A stretch of DNA of 64,000 nucleotides from Athripsodes cinereus (GCA_947579605.1 OX388310.1:868001-932000); one strand, 5' to 3'; counted from the first letter of the stretch, positions 1 to 9,725 are shown. A program made the numbers and translations. Notes: generated from the sequence alone by a model not told the origin.

Positions 1-837
1 AGCGTTATCATATCATGTGTTGAATTTACATATTATCTAACCTAATGTAATAGTCAACTGTGAAAAGCAATATTCGCAAAATAGCATTGAAAAATATCTG
101 TGATTAAAATTTCATTACACATTTAAATTAAGTTGAGTGTTGTTATAACTAATATCGTTATAAAAAAAACTTGTGATAATTTGCTCTGTGTACTGAGTTA
201 TGATTATTTGAAATTATTGCATCTTCCGATCGGGCAGAAAGAGACGTTTTAATCAAGCGGCTGATCGGGTGGGAGGCTTTTGTTTTATAGTGTCATTATA
301 ACACACCCATTTGCAATCAAAACAAAATATTTATATTCATTCTGTATATAGAATAAAACCAATTCATTTGGTCAGTATCAAGAAAAAATACTCCAAAGTT
401 TGGTGGCAAAGATTTTATTTTGTTTTTAATATGGATAAATTGAATTATGAAAGAGCAATTCGAAACAATAATCAGTAGCTTAGAGAAAAAATATTTTAAT
501 TTAGAAATGATAATATGTACCTACCTACAATGTGTGGCATTTATACATACTTTATGAAACATTTTGACAATAACCGATTTATAACGAATCAGACATCTTA
601 ATTGGAGAACCATGTTTACACAATGTAACATTGTGTAAAATTTAATCGGAAGAAGTGAGAAAGGCATCACAATGCTTACGAATTGGCTCTAGACTGGCTT
701 AAATGAATACTTTTCGTATTCCTGGACAACATTCACCAATTCTGTCATTCTCACTGTCAGTTTTTTAAACTCACCTTACATTAGCCTAATGATGATGAAG
801 AACTAAGTAAATATACTCGTTAATGTTTTATTTCTAT
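1..837. other. AT-rich DNA, no gene seen
   Basis: Very AT-rich sequence with stop codons in all frames and no recognisable transposon end, RNA gene or coding segment. It contains only short A/T runs and dispersed lepidopteran-style TACCTA motifs. Confidence 0.6.
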
Positions 838-880
838 CAATTTAACATGAACCTCCATCAAGTACCGTCGATCGAATATT
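838..880 (+). repeat. First copy of a short ATG-containing repeat
   Basis: About 43 bases beginning at an AT-rich leader and an ATG at 847 recur, diverged, at 1944-1986. From the ATG both copies read M-N-(L/F)-H-Q-V-P-S-(I/V)-E. Most differences are third-position or conservative. Here the frame stops at once (TGA at 880). A polypyrimidine run followed by CAG lies at about 893-908. This could be a duplicated first-exon fragment or an unrecognised repeat; function is unknown. Confidence 0.4.
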
Positions 881-1844
881 GACTACCTACTTTTTTTTAA
901 TTTTCAGGTGTCGAATTATTTATATCAAGAAACAATTAACTAGATCGGCCACAAGAAACAAAAATATGAATCTTCCCTCGTTCTCGTGTCTTTTTCTAAT
1001 TTAAATCAAAAGCATATTTCATGGGTTATTTGGAAGATATCGCGCTTCTGCGATTTATTGCACAATATTTATTTGTCTAGTTTAAATTGTTAATTTTATT
1101 TTGTTGATTTTTTGTGCAATAAAGGTTTAAATTATTATATTTGAAGATACCTTTTAAATGGCATTTTCGTTGATGCCATATCCAATCAAATTAAGCAATG
1201 TTTTACTATACCTACCTATTATAATAACGGTGTACTGTTATAGATAATCTAAACGATTATCATGTTATTTATGGTATTATTAATACGATAAATAAACAAA
1301 ATAATAATCTGTATGATACAAATCAACAATGATTAGAATAAATTAAATACTAGATAAATTTACATTTAAAACATTTTGTGGTGGCGGTTATTGTCCATCA
1401 TTTTTCCATCTCAAGAAGTAGAATCGATTTTCGGAGATAATGAATACATAATAATTATACGAATTAATTAATTAGAAAATAATACAATTTAATTAAAAAG
1501 TGTCTACTACATGTTGAATACAACAAACTACATATTATATTAATGAAAATATCAACGATATTCGTCTACCTAATTATGTATGTCGGCAATAGATAATGTT
1601 ATGAATATCTCAAATGATTCCATATATGGAGACAACACCAGATGACTGGCAGATCTAAAACAGACTTTGATAATATAATAATTAGATATAGGTATAACAC
1701 TAATTAATTAAATAGTATAGATAATGTAATGAAGATATTTAATTTAATTAAATAAATAGTTTGATAATAATATAACCCACTCTTTCCTGTAAGGTTTTTG
1801 TTGTCTTGTAAAAGATAGATAAGTAAAAAATAACGTATTTTGCG
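881..1844. other. AT-rich DNA, no gene seen
   Basis: Nothing recognisable was found. AT content is very high, with short direct and inverted A/T motifs and no open frame worth reporting. Confidence 0.55.
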
Positions 1845-1946
1845 ATTAATTATAAATAAAACACTTATTTATAGTATATCCATGTTGACTTTTTATTGGA
1901 CGCGAGCGTGGATATACTATAAATAAGTGTTTTATTCATAATTAAT
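1845..1946. repeat. Long inverted repeat (38-bp arms, 26-bp loop)
   Basis: Arms 1845-1882 and 1909-1946 are reverse complements with a single mismatch (position 1854 against 1937); the inner 28 bp are perfect. The 26-base loop is comparatively GC-rich in its right half. It could be the core of a small foldback element, a cruciform-prone palindrome or an RNA hairpin. No target duplication or second copy was seen in the window. The second copy of the ATG-containing repeat begins at its right edge. Confidence 0.8.
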
Positions 1947-1986
1947 TCAACATGAATTTCCACCAAGTACCGTCGGTTGAAAATAT
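1944..1986 (+). repeat. Second copy of the short ATG-containing repeat
   Basis: Diverged copy of 838-880 with its ATG at 1952. The frame runs about 26 codons, starting M-N-F-H-Q-V-P-S-V-E, before a TAA. The conserved peptide core and third-position bias suggest past coding constraint. No promoter, donor site or homologue can be assigned. Confidence 0.35.
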
Positions 1987-2329
1987 CAAAAGTTTTTGCG
2001 ATATTTCTTTATTTTATTTTGATATCGTGTAAGTCCCCATCCCCTAACGTTGTCTATCGTGTGAAAATAATATATCCCCACTCTAGGCAGCTGAAAAGCA
2101 TTTTAACACTCTTTATTATTTTCTGTCTACTTATGTGTGTTATGGAGCCAGGATATCCATCTTTTCGACACCTCATAAAACCTTAAGTATCTCAATTCAC
2201 AGATAAGGTATGCCAGTCATTACGAATATTATCTTATTAAATAAAACAGGCATGTAGGTAACGCTTTCGCTGAAATCTGCCAGATTTTCAGACTACAATA
2301 TTGTGTAATGGTACTTCAACCTACTTCAT
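1987..2329. other. No gene seen
   Basis: AT-rich spacer. A 69-codon open frame from 1977 has no ATG start and no recognisable motif, so it is not treated as a gene. Confidence 0.5.
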
Positions 2330-2396
2330 CTTAACGGTAAAAGCTTTGGCTTAGTATGAAAGTGTTTGTGGTGATTGAAAACCCAGATTTACAAAA
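2330..2396 (+). mobile_element. Degenerate SINE 3' fragment
   Basis: The stretch around 2338-2395 resembles the body and 3' end of the SINE at 10861-11064 read on its own strand: an AAGCTTT..GCTTAGT..GAAAG block, then AAAACCCAGAT. There is no box A/B head and no clear tail, so it is a truncated, old copy. Confidence 0.4.
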
Positions 2397-2899
2397 AGCT
2401 TTTGCAACTGTGAAACGAAGTAAATAAACCAAATGTTTTATTTATCGTTATGGAATTGTACTACCTAAACACCAACACAGTGAAGCAATTGTGGAAGCCA
2501 TATTTCTGCAACATTTATTTCGCTTTACGCACACTTTTAATTACTTTACAATCGCATTAATAAGGAGCTGTAAAAACGTGCTTATAATAATAATCAAATA
2601 GAATAAAGTATACTCAATAATATCTAAGGATCAGTAAATTATAAATACTTTGTTTCTTATCAATGAGTAAAACCAACAAACATCACTCATTCATGTATGT
2701 ATCTATGTATATCCATTCATATTATTAAATTTCATACATAGATACTCACAATCAAGGAATTACTATTAATTCAACTGTTATGTTTGGCTAAGTGATACGT
2801 TTGTCATAGGCATAATCACTGTTCCGACATTATGACTATCGAAAATTATTCAAAGCTCTCAAAATGCAAGGGATTATAAATAAGTCACTCAAAAATTAA
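2397..2899. other. No gene seen
   Basis: AT-rich spacer without a recognisable element; short ATGTATCTATGTAT-type microsatellite-like motifs lie near 2693-2715. Confidence 0.5.
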
Positions 2900-2903
2900 C
2901 ATG

Positions 2904-2946
2904 GTCATTGAAGCAGACCCAGCGTTCACCCGAATGCCGCAGAATT
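2904..2946 (-). mobile_element. R1/jockey-like LINE 3'-end scrap
   Basis: About 40 bases resemble the 3' terminal segment of the R1-like LINE at 11971-12015 (TTGAAGGAGACCC, then CACCCGGAT and GCAGAAG). A third relative is at 62312. It is too short for certainty; the shared order of blocks is the evidence. Confidence 0.4.
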
Positions 2947-2974
2947 AATATATATTTCTTGAATATTCTGTCCA

Positions 2975-3012
2975 CTGTTCCTCTCAGCCAAATATATTTT
3001 CTTGGTACATAC
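2975..3012 (-). mobile_element. RTE-like (family 2) LINE scrap
   Basis: A run beginning GTTCCTCTCAGCCAAATATA matches the minus-strand RTE-like coding remnant at about 16702-16735 almost base for base and then diverges. It is an orphan internal fragment next to an unrelated family 1 LINE end. Confidence 0.5.
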
Positions 3013-3060
3013 ATAATTATGTTTAGTTTAATCAGAGATGACTATATTCTCATACTTTTA

Positions 3061-3482
3061 TCATCATCATCATCGCCCTCAACGCTCCTCTCTGGAGCAC
3101 AGGGCAGAAACCAGCCTCCTCCATTCAGAGCGTCTCTGCGCCAATTGCGTCACCTCTTTCCACGACATTCCTTGCGCTCTGATATCGTTGTCATAGGAAC
3201 GGTGTATTGTGAAAGAGGGACGCCCGGGCCGACGGAAGAACAGTGCTCTTTTTGGCCAACTTTGGGCATTCTCAAAATATGTCCCAGCCAGGACCATCGT
3301 CTCTCCTGTATTATGGAGATTACAGGTCTCTGCTGGGTGCGCCAGTGCACAGCATCATTTGTAACATGTTCATACCATTTGACATCCAAAATCCTTCTAA
3401 GACACTGTCTTGTTTTCAAAGCTTAGTATCTTCCGCTCTTGAGCCTTGGTTAAGTGCCAAGATTCACAGTTTTATACATGGC
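3061..3482 (-). mobile_element. RTE-like (family 1) LINE 3' fragment
   Basis: On the minus strand this encodes the C-terminus of a non-LTR reverse-transcriptase polyprotein, including the conserved RRWSWLGHILRM block, broken by small deletions. It matches the plus-strand copy at 26520-26940. The element's 3' end is at 3061-3077, where the final GAGGGC passes into (GAT)n, as in the copies at 20085 and 26918. Plus-strand frames over this stretch are antisense shadows. It is a 5'-truncated, dead copy. Confidence 0.85.
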
Positions 3483-4880
3483 TAGTAAAACAGGTATTAA
3501 TAATATTTTTTGTGTGTATCATTAATATCTACGAGTGTTGCGTTTGTGTATTTATAAGGAAGTGATATCACTTATTAAGTATTTATTCTCTGAAAGGCAG
3601 TTTAGTTTTAATCTCTCTCTCTGGATTATTGGTATAGGTTTATTTAATTTTATTACGTACGCCAGGGTTTTCACATCAATTACTATCATTCGTACAACTA
3701 ATACTATTTCTATAGTGTTTCCGCTCTTTCTGTAACATGAGTTAAAATTATCAATGAGATCTACATCTTTTTGGTGTTATAAAGATACAGTTGGATCAGG
3801 AATCAGATCGCTGATTCGGCATAGGGAACTGCATCATTGATCTTTTTTTTAAAAAAAATTCAAGAAATAAAAAAAAAACTACAAAAAAATAGCTTTACTT
3901 ATATCTAAATACACATATTTTTATAACAATTATAACATATATAATTTACTACCTCGAAAGATTTTAGTGTACTCTGAGGCATTGTGAAATAAATACGGTT
4001 ATTTGGGATTTGGTCACTGAATACGAATCAGATGATTCAAAGAAAACATGTAAAGTTTTCACTGAGACGGATCTTTTAAATGAGTGAACCAACTTAAGCG
4101 GATCATTTGATTGAATCATTTTGTTTTAATTTACAATAAAAAGTAATTTAGTAGGTACTTAATTTAGACATCCTTGATCAGTAAGTTATAATATCATTGG
4201 CAATTTAATCTTTTATGTGGCAAATGATTGATTCTATTGATAATCATTCCACACTTCATAAGTCATTTAAATAATATATTTATATTGGACTCAGACACCG
4301 CTATTTAAATTTCACACACACACAACAAACTTACTTATAGCTACCTAATACATATAAAATATATAAGTTCACCTGAGATATATATTATATTCTTTCTACC
4401 TATGTTTATTTAATTATTTTATTCTTCACTATACATTGGTTACAATATTACAAACCAAAACAAAGTGGGTATCATAAAAATATCAGTTTTACAATTCAGT
4501 GTACAAAGGGCGAGTTTATCGCTAAAATGTGATGTCTTCCAACTAATTCTATGTTCACGTCTATATACTTACATGTAATCCGGAATCTTCACAAGTGTTA
4601 AAAGATACAAACGATAATGACAAACTTTTTCTAAATTTACGTGGGACGATAATTATAATCTATTTCAGTTTGTGTTTACCTGCGTTCACGTCTATAATGA
4701 ATATGCCAGTTGAATCTTGACTATTACCATCTCGGTATACCCTACAAGTGAGAAAACCAGCAGACTATCTTCAAGTAACAACAAACATTTAGGTCGTTCT
4801 TTTTGTGCTAACAAGTAATTAAGAAATTCAGAATGGGTAGCAAACTTCATCTCTGAATTCAAGATCTAAAAGGTGTTTAT
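3483..4880. other. No gene seen
   Basis: AT-rich spacer. A 66-codon frame at 3535-3735 has no homology I recognise. A short (CA)n run is at about 4313-4325 and A-rich runs lie near 3850-3890. Confidence 0.5.
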
Positions 4881-5090
4881 CCCATGGGCCACCCGGCAAA
4901 GAATTGGTCTCCCACTCTTTCCCGTAAGCTTTCGAATATTCTGTTAAGAGCAGGTGTTTAACATCTTGAATTCAGCTATGAAGTTTACCACCTATCCTAA
5001 ATGTCTTAACTTTTTGTTTGCACTGTGAGGACAGCTTGCATATTTATTACATGCAGCTGGTCTTGTGGGATATGGCGTGATGGTTTAGTT
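4881..5090 (+). repeat. Family A repeat copy
   Basis: Family A is a roughly 240-260 bp non-coding repeat found many times in this window. In the orientation used here it starts near TGGAGCACCCGGCAAAGAAT, has a central block containing GTTTGCCACCCATCCTGAAT, and ends GCTACCCCACTTGTGGGAT...CCGTGATGG. This copy carries all three parts but lacks a short piece before the end. It faces a fragment of the same family at 5098-5208. Confidence 0.75.
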
Positions 5091-5097
5091 TAAGTAG

Positions 5098-5208
5098 AAA
5101 TGTCTTTATTTCTTCAAACATCTGCCTTTTACTGGACACTCGAAAACTTACGGAAAACAGTGGAAAATCAGTTCTTTGCCGGTTGCTCTACAGAACCCAT
5201 AGAATGTA
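5098..5208 (-). repeat. Family A repeat, 5'-half fragment
   Basis: Reverse-oriented piece covering the first about 110 bases of family A (gene-free). With 4881-5090 it forms a tail-to-tail inverted pair. Confidence 0.7.
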
Positions 5209-5540
5209 CATAGGTAGGTTGGTAGGTACCTATGCACACTTATCTTGATATAATAAAGTTTGAAATTATTTTATGTGATTTCATTGGAAAGTGTTGAATC
5301 GATATTATATTTATCTCGGTAATTAAATAATACTCCTTTAAAACAAGTATAAGAGCTTTTCAATAAACTTTTATTTTAAAATAATTATTAGGTATCTTTA
5401 ACTGTTTTATTACTAGATAAATATAAATAGGTAAATATAAATGACTCGAATATTGTTGCCTTCTAGCGTTTGTAAGAAGTTAGTAATGTTTATATTAATT
5501 TAATAATATTTAATTAAGTTATCTATATAAAATACTTAAG
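5209..5540. other. No gene seen
   Basis: AT-rich spacer with a GTAGGTTGGTAGGTACC tract (lepidopteran TAGGTA type) at about 5212-5230. Confidence 0.5.
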
Positions 5541-5790
5541 TTCCGTGGAGTAGCTACCCGGCAAAGAATTCTCCCTGATCTCCCTGTCTCTACGTAAGTT
5601 TTCGAGTGTTAAAGACAAATGTGCGAAAAAATAGTCATTGTTAGTTTGCGTATTCAGAGGTGAAGTTTGCTACGCACCTTGAATGTCTTAGTTTTTGTTG
5701 GCACGGGGAGGACAGCTTGTGTATTTATTTTATGTAGTTTATCTGCTGGCTACCCCAATTGTGAAATATGTTGTGAGTATTAACAATATT
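5541..5790 (+). repeat. Family A repeat copy
   Basis: Nearly full-length diverged copy, from GTGGAGTAGCTACCCGGCAA to GCTACCCCAATTGTGAAAT and a mutated GTGAGTATT end. Confidence 0.7.
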
Positions 5791-5807
5791 ACTACAACTA
5801 TATTTTT

Positions 5808-5845
5808 ACGGTATATGCCACAAGTGGGGTAGCCATACGTGTAGT
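5808..5845 (-). repeat. Family A repeat, 3'-end fragment
   Basis: Contains ATGCCACAAGTGGGGTAGCC, the reverse complement of the family A 3' terminus. It lies inverted just downstream of the preceding copy. Confidence 0.6.
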
Positions 5846-6419
5846 AACTATATACGTCGGATTGGAAAGGTTGGTAGAACATGGTGAAGAAAGGAGGGAT
5901 TGAGAAAAATTGAAAAAGCTTATTGCAGACCAACTTAATGAATTGTTATTCACCATATATTGTAAGGAGCTTTCAAAGTCTTCATGAATAAGATTTAAAA
6001 AAATTATATTAGTATATTATCTATCTATATGTATAATAAAATAAATACAACTAGGTGTTTTAAAACATCCTCAATTTAAGGTTTAACTTGACTACATTAT
6101 AAAAACAAAATAAAATTATAAAGAGTGAAGGGTTTATCGTTAATTGATTAATAGTCAACAGATATTCAGAACACTAAGAAGCAATAAAGTCTTAGATAAT
6201 AATGTACTTAATTGTACATCTAGTATCTTAAAGTTAATCCATAATATTATAATATGTTGCAGTGGAATGATGAAAATGGAAATTTTATCAAAACCCTAAG
6301 GGAGATGACCAATTCACAAAAGGTGTTACAATAACACCTCTGTGAGGTGATTTCCATTTAAAAAGTAAGTGATTTGATCAAATACATAAATTGTTCAATG
6401 GAAATTTTGTTACTACCAT
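5846..6419. other. No gene seen
   Basis: AT-rich spacer. A short inverted AGGTGTTAC/GTAACACCT motif is at about 6320-6340. Confidence 0.5.
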
Positions 6420-6494
6420 ATTTTACTATACCCTCACGCCGTGTCCTAGATGGAGTAGGCAGAGAGAATGGAATGCCATATAGATCTATCCTTA
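6420..6494 (-). mobile_element. RTE-like (family 2) LINE, 3' part left of the Tigger insertion
   Basis: Read on the minus strand, this is the 3' terminus of the family 2 LINE (CTCTGCCTAC..., ...GGCGTGAGGGTAT), also seen at 16495, 17160, 36500 and 41780. It stops at the TA dinucleotide 6493-6494. The same LINE resumes at 9409, so the Tigger element split it. Confidence 0.8.
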
Positions 6495-6520
6495 GGGGAG
6501 AGGGAGGCAGATTTGGACAA
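6495..6520 (+). repeat. Left terminal inverted repeat of the Tigger element
   Basis: GGGGAGAGGGAGGCAGATTT followed by GGAC. It is the reverse complement of the right terminus with one difference. Confidence 0.88.
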
Positions 6521-6679
6521 AAAATTTGACATGCAGATTTTCGCATCTCTGAATAAGGCTACAATATCTTTTGAAATTAAAGTTAAAAGCCATGTTTATG
6601 TTCTTATATAATTAGTCATTAGAATTAATAAATATTGATTATTAAGTACGGTATACTAGTTTTAGCAAACATGTAACTT

Positions 6680-6765
6680 TCGTCCAAATGTGCCCCAAGT
6701 AGGGGTACATTTGGACGCCTAAGAGGCAGATTAGGACAGACTAAGGGGCACAATTGGACAATAAG
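6680..6765. promoter_or_regulatory. Sub-terminal repeated motifs (putative transposase-binding sites)
   Basis: Four variants of a GTCCAAATGTGCCCC-like word in both orientations lie between the TIR and the transposase stop codon. They include a palindromic pair around AAGTAGGGGTACATTTGGAC. Similar words occur near the other end at 8990-9045. Such sub-terminal clusters are usually transposase recognition sites; that role is inferred. Confidence 0.5.
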
Positions 6766-6792
6766 AAAATTGACCGTGTTTGATTATTTTAC

Positions 6793-6798
6793 TTTATT
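6793..6798 (-). terminator. Candidate polyadenylation signal for the transposase
   Basis: AATAAA on the minus strand, about 120 bases past the transposase stop codon. It is a plausible signal, but such hexamers are frequent in AT-rich DNA. Confidence 0.35.
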
Positions 6799-6920
6799 TA
6801 AGCCAAATAAAAAACAATAAATGATAACAATAAAACAAAAACAGGAAATTTAATTTGCTTTAATGTCTTGTTAAACCAATGTTTTTCAAAGTAATGTGAA
6901 GAAATAAGAGAAAAATAAAA

Positions 6921-8888
6921 TTACAAAACATTCAAAGAACTTAAATATTCATTAAACTTATACAGTTCTCCCTGACGTGAAGTCCCATCTGTGTTCTTTA
7001 TCACCGAGAGGGACATCACTATATCCTCATAGGATACATCCCCTACATCTGGTCTTATTGGAAAAAAAAATGAACCTTCATTCTTCCTTAAAAAGTTTAT
7101 TTTGTAATCACAACCTGTTTTTCCCTTGACTTGACCAGCATAATGATATACATTTTTCTTTGTCGTAAATCTCACAAGAACATAATCATTAATTCCATAC
7201 TTTGATCTACCTGAAAATATGTCTCCATCACTGCATTCAGTAAAAAAATTATCATCAGATTCACCTGACGTTACTTCAATGATACTGTCTGAATCGCTTT
7301 CGATGAGTATCTTTTTTTTAATACATTTCTTTTTACCTTTCATGCTTTTCTCCAACAACCGTTTTTTCTTTTCATCTTTTTCTTTTCGAAGCATCATTAT
7401 TCTGTCCTTTTCGGGAGTTGATGTTAGAATAGATGATTTCCCCTTTTTCCTTCCACGTGTGCCCGTTCTTGGCCTCGCTTTAGGGAATGGCCTAATCATT
7501 TGAGGTGATATTATTGTTACCAGAGAGGTCGTGGCTGGTGAGCATATTGTTTGTTCTGTACTATTATTACAATGAGGAGTAGATTCGGTCTCAGTGTCGG
7601 TCGCAGTGTTCCCAATAGCATTACTAGAAATCGGTTCGCTCATAGGAGTAGGTTGATCTGATACGTATGCAGACTGGAATTCCTCATCAGTGTACTCGCA
7701 TCGGTTAACTGGCCAAATTCCCGTTTTTTTAAACCCCGATAAAATATTTTTTATTGAAAATGCTGATGTGTATGCGGTATTGACAAGTTCAGGGATATTG
7801 TAAATGGTGATTGTGCGTCCAGGATTAGAAAGTAGCCAGTTATTGAACGATGTTCGTAAGTATGATTTAAAAGGCCCGTATAAAGCCACATCCAACGGTT
7901 GCATTCTGTGACTGCAGTGTGGAGGAAATGAAAGTAATTCAATTCCATTTTCTCTGCCGTATAATATGGCTTCAAGGGATGTGTGGGACTCATGATTGTC
8001 CATTAATACCAAAATCGGGTGTTCTTTAGAACATCTCGTGTGCAATTTGATGTGTCTCATGGCTTCGAGAAAACATGTGGAATTCATCCACCCGCTCTGG
8101 TTCGCTAGGCCTAAGCTCCCAGCTGGGGCTCCGTTAAGGAATACGTGTTTATAACGCATCCGAGGAAATACGAAGACTGGAGGAAGTGTTCCACCTAGCG
8201 CGTTTATTATGCACATGACTGTCACAAGTTCTCCCCTTTCTGCAGATACGGCTTGCCCAACTTGTTTCGTTCCTCTTGTGGCAATTATTTTTGGTGGTGG
8301 TAATACTGTATGAACACCTGTTTCATCCAAGTTGTATATGGAACTGGCTGTAAAGTTATGTTTTTTTAACATCTTCTCATAGTTTTGAAAAAAATCTTCA
8401 ACATTCGTTTTATTTAAACTTGTGGCACGCGACAGGCTCGTACTCTCTGGCTTACGCAGAGATAACTCTGGATTCCTCTTCATAAACCCTTTAATCCATT
8501 CCACCCCAGCCCTTTTGTGGGATTCCCAATACGAAGGAAGTGTTTTTTTCAGGACAACTGCATATTCATAAGCCAATTTCCGAGCCTGGTAAAATGTCAA
8601 ACCATATAATATTTTTGAAGACGTCACGAAATACCCTGTGAGTAAATCTTCCTCATTTTTATTAAATACACTTCGGCTTGCATATTTAGATGTTAAGACG
8701 GGTTTCGGATTAGATAAAGGATCCCTGTTTTTTTTAAGCCTGTAGTGTAGTGTTGATTTCTTTATCCCATATTTTGCTGCAGCATCTCTCAAAGATATAT
8801 TTTTTTCTATTATTTCCAATAATGCTTCTTGGATTGTTTCTTCATTTATGTCAGACCTTGCTGTTTTTCTTTCGTACGTGCGAACCAT
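6921..8888 (-). CDS. Tigger/pogo-family DDE transposase, apparently intact
   Basis: An uninterrupted 655-codon frame. Residues about 15-53 form a pipsqueak-type helix-turn-helix (SLRDAAAKYGIKKSTLHYRL), and about 78-150 resemble the CENP-B/Tc5 second DNA-binding helix bundle. The DDE domain spans about 165-400 with the triad D188 (YNLDETG), D297 (LMDNHESH) and D333 (QPLDVALYGPFK), so 35 residues separate the last two. The C-terminus has Ser/Thr-rich and Lys-rich stretches (about 480-550), likely nuclear-localising, and a tail domain (GINDYVLVRF onward). The family cuts and pastes its element in the nucleus at TA sites. The ATG at 8888 has an A-rich leader with A at -3 and G at +4, and the psq helix begins soon after, which supports this start. 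No stop, frameshift or missing catalytic residue was seen, so the element may be active or very recently active. A domesticated jerky/CENP-B-like gene is unlikely because intact TIRs and a TA duplication flank it. Confidence 0.93.
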   Translation of the reverse strand: MVRTYERKTARSDINEETIQEALLEIIEKNISLRDAAAKYGIKKSTLHYRLKKNRDPLSNPKPVLTSKYASRSVFNKNEEDLLTGYFVTSSKILYGLTFYQARKLAYEYAVVLKKTLPSYWESHKRAGVEWIKGFMKRNPELSLRKPESTSLSRATSLNKTNVEDFFQNYEKMLKKHNFTASSIYNLDETGVHTVLPPPKIIATRGTKQVGQAVSAERGELVTVMCIINALGGTLPPVFVFPRMRYKHVFLNGAPAGSLGLANQSGWMNSTCFLEAMRHIKLHTRCSKEHPILVLMDNHESHTSLEAILYGRENGIELLSFPPHCSHRMQPLDVALYGPFKSYLRTSFNNWLLSNPGRTITIYNIPELVNTAYTSAFSIKNILSGFKKTGIWPVNRCEYTDEEFQSAYVSDQPTPMSEPISSNAIGNTATDTETESTPHCNNSTEQTICSPATTSLVTIISPQMIRPFPKARPRTGTRGRKKGKSSILTSTPEKDRIMMLRKEKDEKKKRLLEKSMKGKKKCIKKKILIESDSDSIIEVTSGESDDNFFTECSDGDIFSGRSKYGINDYVLVRFTTKKNVYHYAGQVKGKTGCDYKINFLRKNEGSFFFPIRPDVGDVSYEDIVMSLSVIKNTDGTSRQGELYKFNEYLSSLNVL

Positions 8889-8989
8889 TTTGCTGAAAAA
8901 AAAGAGAAAGAAACGTTAAAAATTAAACATTATCCTAAAAATATTATAATCTATTCAATATATGATATTCAATATTTTCCAGTAGAGAC

Positions 8990-9045
8990 ACATTTGGACA
9001 GTGTCCAAATGTGCCCCGAAGTGTTTTGTCCCAATCTGCCCCGTA
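8990..9045. promoter_or_regulatory. Sub-terminal repeated motifs near the transposase 5' side
   Basis: A back-to-back ACATTTGGACAGTGTCCAAATGT palindrome, followed by GTGCCCC and a TCCCAATCTGCCCC variant. The same word set occurs at 6680-6765. It lies about 100 bases upstream of the transposase ATG, so it could bind transposase and also autoregulate; this is inference. Confidence 0.5.
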
Positions 9046-9368
9046 TACCTTTTTTTTAGTATTAATGTTCTAACTGCAAGTGAGGTTATGTATAACAATA
9101 ATTTACATTAGAAAACAAGAGCTAAAATATATACCAATCATATAGTTTATACAGTTTTTTACTCACCAGTCACAGAAGAAATATCAAGGCTTACGAAAAA
9201 CCTCAAATCTCATATCAGGAACCACTTTTTTTTAAATTTATTTCTCACTTGAAACACACACGGCGTTTGATCAACCAACTGACAGTTTAATGTAGGGGAA
9301 CAGCATTGCCATCTATACAAAAAATGCTTGAATTTTTGAGACATGGTTATGGCGGTGAAATTCAAACT

Positions 9369-9408
9369 GTCCAAATCTGCCTCCGTCCAAATCTGCCTCC
9401 TTCTCCCC
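9369..9408 (-). repeat. Right terminal inverted repeat with tandem 16-bp unit
   Basis: GTCCAAATCTGCCTCC occurs twice in direct tandem, followed by TTCTCCCC and then the flanking TA. The left end has only one such unit, so the two ends differ by one repeat. Confidence 0.85.
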
Positions 9409-9725
9409 TACATACTTCTTTCGCTTCCTCTATATACACTCATACGGTTTCTCATACATTGTTGTAAGTTTAGTAAGTAAGTTAGACTAAAATTTATGTT
9501 TGTTATAAATTATTTTTAAGGTATAATTATAACTTTATAAAATTAAATAAATAAAATAAAATAAATAAATACATGCGCGCCGTTTTCTCTTACTCAACAC
9601 GCGGCCATCTTTAAGAATTTGATCCACGTGGTTCTTCTACGTCCGCGCTTTCTCACGCCCCTCTTTCAGATAAATACATCCTCTTCGTCATCCTTTCATC
9701 GTGCATTTGCTCAGCATATCCAAAC
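9409..9725 (-). mobile_element. RTE-like (family 2) LINE, 5' part right of the Tigger insertion, with a second insertion
   Basis: Continuation on the minus strand of the LINE at 6420-6494: the motifs CATACTTCTTTCGCTTC, CTTACTCAACACG and ACCATCGTAAC match 16495-16800. The LINE is interrupted at about 9456-9584 by AT-rich DNA ending in an (AAAT)n-like tail, which looks like the 3' end of another retroelement. So at least two insertions sit in one host LINE. Confidence 0.75.
9456..9584 (+). mobile_element. Retroelement 3'-end scrap with (AAAT)n tail
   Basis: AT-rich block ending in AAATAAATAAAATAAAATAA. It interrupts the family 2 LINE, which continues on both sides. The source family is not identified; the tail and position are the only evidence. 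Confidence 0.45.

Larger units (their letters stand above)
6495..9408 (-). mobile_element. Complete Tigger/pogo-type DNA transposon
   Basis: A 2.9-kb Tc1/mariner-superfamily element. Its ends are inverted repeats starting GGGGAGA(A/G)GGAGGCAGATT, and it is flanked on both sides by TA (6493-6494 and 9409-9410), the standard target duplication of the superfamily. Joining the flanks at one TA restores the family 2 LINE sequence seen in other copies (for example 36470-36500), which fixes both boundaries. One long transposase frame lies inside on the minus strand. Sub-terminal copies of a GTCCAAATGTGCCCC-like motif occur near both ends (about 6680-6760 and 8990-9045). The right TIR carries its 16-bp GTCCAAATCTGCCTCC unit twice in tandem. 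Confidence 0.93.

Noticed and set aside
2908..3426. 172-codon plus-strand open frame
   Set aside because: It is the antisense of an RTE-like LINE 3' end on the minus strand; no independent coding evidence.
4313..4325. (CA)n microsatellite
   Set aside because: Too short to be informative; mentioned only as part of the spacer.
7219..7503. 94-codon plus-strand open frame
   Set aside because: Antisense of the Ser/Lys-rich tail of the Tigger transposase.
6921..8888. Domesticated jerky/CENP-B-like host gene
   Set aside because: Flanked by intact TIRs and a TA duplication within a disrupted LINE, so it is still a transposon.
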